Shown: piece by piece, positions 60,647-64,000 of the stretch
Position numbering within the stretch: position 1 is the stretch's first letter
Layout of the letters: each line of letters starts with the position of its first letter
Origin: Cerrena zonata
Taxonomy: Eukaryota; Basidiomycota; Agaricomycetes; Polyporales; Cerrenaceae
NCBI GenBank assembly: GCA_038087015.1
Contig: JASBNA010000024.1
Span: forward strand, 434,001-498,000
Direction: 5' to 3'
DNA length: 64,000 bases
Program-made: the position numbers and the translations under genes
The notes under the pieces: model-generated
Database searches by the model: none
The model's input: only the letters and a program-made list of their open reading frames with translations
Told to the model about the DNA's origin: nothing

Positions 60647-63058
60647 ATGTCTATGAAGAGGTTTTTCAAAAAGGGGAGTGGGGACAACGACGAGCAGTCG
60701 TTGTCATCTTCGCCCAAAGACCAGAGTTTGAGAAGCGGGTCGCTCACCGATTCATTTGATGATTTAAGACCAATGTTTGGGGACGCCGGACATGAGAACG
60801 ATTCCGATTTGAACATCAATCCATCTATTTCAAATAATCCACCCGGATCCCAATCGATTTTAACTAAAGACTCTGATAATTTCTCGAATTCAGTCTTCTC
60901 CCAATCGAAAAAGACTTTTTCAACAAATCAATCATCTTATAAATCTCAGGATAGTAAAACTAAAGTTGGGAATTCTTCGAAATCTTTTAATAATTTTGAT
61001 TATGGTCAGCCATTACAAATTTTGGATATTCCAGAAGAAAGTAATGAGGATTATAATTTCCAAGAATTGATGATTGAAAAACTCCATACTCTTTATCAAG
61101 ATATTTCCTTTATTATTAATCAGTATGATAATTCGTCAATCAATTTATCTTCAGCCGTAATTAATATAATTGATTGTTTGAAAAAATTATCAGGTTTCAT
61201 CGATGGTCTCTCAGAAGTTGAAGAAATGAACTTCTCAACTTATAATAATGATGATTTAAGAAAAATTATGAAGATTTTCCTTCATTTTTATGATCATTTA
61301 CTTAATGATGAAGTTTATGTGAAATTGAAGTTACTCTTGGTTAAGAATTTTAATGATGTCACTTCAAAATTAAATGTTCATTATAAACATTTAACGTCTT
61401 CCAACCAATCGTTACTTAAACCTAAAAATTTTGCCGTCGGTGCTAATTCGGGTGAGTCCTTACCAAATGAAGATATATTATCTAAAATCATTTATCGTAT
61501 GTCAAATGCTGATTCAAATAACCAACCTTTATTTGATATTAAAGAACAAAATGGTTCTTTTATTGCTCCAGTAGTGAGAGGGCTTAGTAAAGACCTTAAC
61601 GTATTGTGTCTTTATTTTGGTTTCCCAAACCCATCAGATTATCATTATAAGTTGACTAAAAATTTAACGGAATTATATGATGATGTTCATGTCTTGGTAA
61701 TGAAAAATAATATTAGTTTGGCTACTTCAGTTCAAAGCTCATTACCAAATTTTAATCAACAACAACATCAGCATCATCATCATCAAAATTTAAAACAAAG
61801 CTCTACCCCTAGATTTAAACTACCATTTCGTAATCCAAGTGATAGCTTACACCCTCCAATGTCACTTTCTCTTTCTGTTGAAACAAGTGCTCGTACTTCA
61901 GGTACTATGGGTGGGTTTATTTATCCAAAAATTGATTTGCAAAAACAACCAAAATTAGCTTCTTATGCTAATTCAAAATTTGCGATTTCTTGTGGACATG
62001 TTTGCCTTGATAAAAAAGAAGATAATATTGAATATCCTCACGTTTCTTCTCCGCTGGCGGTTTTAGTGAATTTATATAAACAAGCCCTTAAAAATCAATA
62101 TCAAAAATTTTCTTCAAATGACGATATTACCATGAAAGAAGCTAGAAACGCTTATGGATCGGCTTTAAATCAATTAGATGATAATTTCCCATTAAGAAAA
62201 ATCAAAGTTCATGATTCAAAATCAAAACAAGATCGTTTTGAAATAAGAAATTTCCCAAAACATAGATTTGGTCAAATCATTTGGGGTGAAAGAACTTTAA
62301 TTAATGCTAAAAAACTGAAAGATGGTACTAGTCTTGAAGAAAAAAGATTATCGGATTTAGCAATCATTAAAGTTAATAAAGCTTTGAATTGTGATCTGAA
62401 TTTCTTGGGTGATGATATTGCTTTTAACGAGTTCGATCCTTCGTTAATGTTTGATAACTTGTACGTTCGTAAAATTGTTAACTTGAATCGTACCCAACGA
62501 GAGTTTAATATGGATAATTTGAATGATGTTGATTCTTCTGTTTCTTCATTTAATTCTCAAACTAATCATGGTATACCAGTATTTAAATATGGTTCAACAA
62601 CTAAATTCACTCAAGGTAATCTTAATGGTATTAAAATGGTTTACTGGCTAGATGGAGCAATTCATTCATCAGAATTTGTGGTTAATTCAATTGATAAAAA
62701 CAGTGCTTTTGCCGCAGGCGGTGATTCCGGTTCTTGGATTTTATCAAAATTAGAAGATGTTCCAAGTGTATCGGAGAATAAAGGTTTAGGTGTACTTGGT
62801 ATGTTACATTCTTATGATGGAGAGTTTAAACAATTTGGTTTATTTACCCCTATGCATGAAATTTTGGATCGTTTACAAGAAGTCACCAAAATTGAATGGG
62901 GGGTCGTTGGTGTAAATGAAAAACACGACGATGAAAGTATCGCTAGTGTTGATTCAGATGAAGATACTGGATTTGAAAGTGGAAGTGATGCTGAGGATGA
63001 TGATTATGAAAGTGGTATGGAGGATTTTGATGGCTCAAATCCTCCAGACGTGGATTAA
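60647..63058 (+). CDS. SSY5: Ssy5, chymotrypsin-like endoprotease of the SPS amino-acid sensor
   Basis: 803 residues (S. cerevisiae 699). Ser/Asn-rich inhibitory prodomain (1-~400), then a trypsin-fold protease with His451 in FAISCGHVCLD and Ser694 in AAGGDSGSWIL; LSDLAIIKVN (~570) probably carries the catalytic Asp. The C-terminus is acidic (Asp/Glu/Ser/Gly-rich). Known role: after autolysis the prodomain holds the protease latent; amino-acid sensing by Ssy1/Ptr3 triggers its removal and cleavage of Stp1/Stp2, which then activate permease genes. A His/Gln run (QQHQHHHHQ) lies at ~369. Confidence 0.94.
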   Translation: MSMKRFFKKGSGDNDEQSLSSSPKDQSLRSGSLTDSFDDLRPMFGDAGHENDSDLNINPSISNNPPGSQSILTKDSDNFSNSVFSQSKKTFSTNQSSYKSQDSKTKVGNSSKSFNNFDYGQPLQILDIPEESNEDYNFQELMIEKLHTLYQDISFIINQYDNSSINLSSAVINIIDCLKKLSGFIDGLSEVEEMNFSTYNNDDLRKIMKIFLHFYDHLLNDEVYVKLKLLLVKNFNDVTSKLNVHYKHLTSSNQSLLKPKNFAVGANSGESLPNEDILSKIIYRMSNADSNNQPLFDIKEQNGSFIAPVVRGLSKDLNVLCLYFGFPNPSDYHYKLTKNLTELYDDVHVLVMKNNISLATSVQSSLPNFNQQQHQHHHHQNLKQSSTPRFKLPFRNPSDSLHPPMSLSLSVETSARTSGTMGGFIYPKIDLQKQPKLASYANSKFAISCGHVCLDKKEDNIEYPHVSSPLAVLVNLYKQALKNQYQKFSSNDDITMKEARNAYGSALNQLDDNFPLRKIKVHDSKSKQDRFEIRNFPKHRFGQIIWGERTLINAKKLKDGTSLEEKRLSDLAIIKVNKALNCDLNFLGDDIAFNEFDPSLMFDNLYVRKIVNLNRTQREFNMDNLNDVDSSVSSFNSQTNHGIPVFKYGSTTKFTQGNLNGIKMVYWLDGAIHSSEFVVNSIDKNSAFAAGGDSGSWILSKLEDVPSVSENKGLGVLGMLHSYDGEFKQFGLFTPMHEILDRLQEVTKIEWGVVGVNEKHDDESIASVDSDEDTGFESGSDAEDDDYESGMEDFDGSNPPDVD

Positions 63059-64000
63059 AGGTTATTTACCAACATTAATTTGTATTAATTGTATTAATTT
63101 AATAAAAGTGATTATTTTTGAATTTCATTGATATCGCACTCAATAATGTAGCGTCTTGACACATATAAATACCGTTTAAAACCCTGGATGTCAACTACCA
63201 TTTATGGACATCATGGTTCAATAAATGCCGTTCCATAAACGGAAAGCGGCATTTGTCAAATTTTTCAACATTTTAGTGCTACCTCTCACCACATCCACTA
63301 TTCGACAATTGGCCCCAACCTCCGGCCATTCGTGTCTCAGAACTATTGTCTGTTTGCAGCCGTATTGTCAACCCAGGATTTCCAGGCGATTAGTTAACAG
63401 GTATGCTCTAAGTAAACAAATCGATTCAACATATTGGGAAATAATACTGACCGAACGTTTTTCATATCCTTGCAATATTAAAACCCCTTGTCCCTCAGTG
63501 TGCTCCAGTAAAATGTAGTAGATGTTTTGAGTTGGTAACTATTTACTTGAAACTACATTGCTTCGAACTGGATCTGTCTCTTTTGCAAATACATAATCAG
63601 ACACAACCGGTTGCGAAAAATCAGTGTCATTGAGGTCTAAGTAGTCTTTAAAAACGGTCTTCACTATATTAATCAATATAACATTACTTCTGCCATTAAC
63701 AATAAGCTAGCACTAGTTATGCACTGCTAAGCAATTAGTCTTACGGCATAATGTTACAAAATTTGTCGATCGGTCTTGGGAGTTTCTACTTATTTTTTTT
63801 TTTTGTAGCTAATATGTTACTGTGCAAAGATCGATAAATTTTTATATTACAAAAGCTATTCCTGAAGAGTTATGAGTAAGACGGCAGATCAACATCTGTT
63901 GTTATGTTACGGCTCAGTTTAAGTAAGGCATCTTCATGAATGCGAAAAACTGTTTTTGTTCGACTTGAACACATAAGGAAACTAACGCAGAGGGTTCTGG
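63059..64000. other. Right-end region with no recognised gene
   Basis: 942 bp downstream of SSY5. A 97-codon frame at 63225-63518 shows no family signature. A short inverted repeat TAACATTA (~63679) / TAATGTTA (~63750) and a T12 run at ~63793-63804 are the only structures noted. Could be 3' region plus a promoter for a gene beyond the window. Confidence 0.4.

Noticed and set aside
63225..63518. 97-codon frame near the right end
   Set aside because: No similarity recognised and codon choice unlike the confirmed genes.

Overview
The window looks like an AT-rich chromosome segment of a budding yeast (Saccharomycotina), most likely from the CUG-Ser1 (CTG) clade. Genes are mostly intron-less and closely packed, and many are clear orthologues of Saccharomyces cerevisiae genes. 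CTG codons fall where relatives carry serine: residue 31 of the Rab5 gene, which reads V-CTG-N-D-F against VSNDF in Vps21, plus probable cases in the SAL1-like carrier and in an alpha/beta hydrolase. Residues quoted as L at CTG codons should therefore probably be read as S.

Left part (1-24.9 kb). A 5'-truncated, frameshifted SAL1-type carrier is followed by the head-to-head DNA-repair pair REV7/PMS1, which shares a promoter with two MCB-like cores. Next comes a regulator-rich stretch. Three proteins share one regulatory-domain family: two carry near-identical Zn2Cys6 domains (5887-9090 and 20237-22918) and one lacks a DNA-binding domain (10241-12753, with a frameshift near its end). Between them lies a small module: a different Zn2Cys6 activator (13018-15420), an MDR-type oxidoreductase (16338-17561) and a bacterial-looking chloroperoxidase/esterase-type hydrolase (17859-18683). 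The last two are divergent and share a 297-bp promoter with two TATA boxes around CCG-N3-CGG elements. A long simple-repeat-rich intergenic region and an N2227/carnosine-methyltransferase gene follow.

Middle part (25-43 kb). VPS21 (Rab5), a CA3427-like protein with a periplasmic-binding-protein fold, malate synthase (no visible PTS1), tyrosine phosphatase PTP1, a KH-domain protein, SSB1 (ribosome-associated Hsp70), RIO2, a leucine-rich-repeat gene broken by several frameshifts, DCP2 with an unusually rich set of helical leucine motifs, ATP10, and RPS20. RPS20 has a textbook CTG-clade ribosomal-protein promoter: a CACGTG site and a perfect 24-bp Tbf1-type palindrome.

Right part (43-64 kb). 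An F-box/LRR protein, PTC5, SKI2, a probable mL57 mitoribosomal protein, AFG2, PEX19, UBC9, an FBP26-like 6-phosphofructo-2-kinase/fructose-2,6-bisphosphatase and SSY5. Rap1-consensus-like sites recur in the UBC9/PEX19 and SSY5/FBP26 intergenic regions, with a related core upstream of RIO2. The last 0.9 kb shows no convincing gene.

Three genes carry reading-frame breaks (1174-1176, 12448-12505, 36256-36890). Residual assembly indels and true mutations cannot be separated from the sequence alone. No transposons, rRNA, tRNA or CRISPR arrays were recognised.
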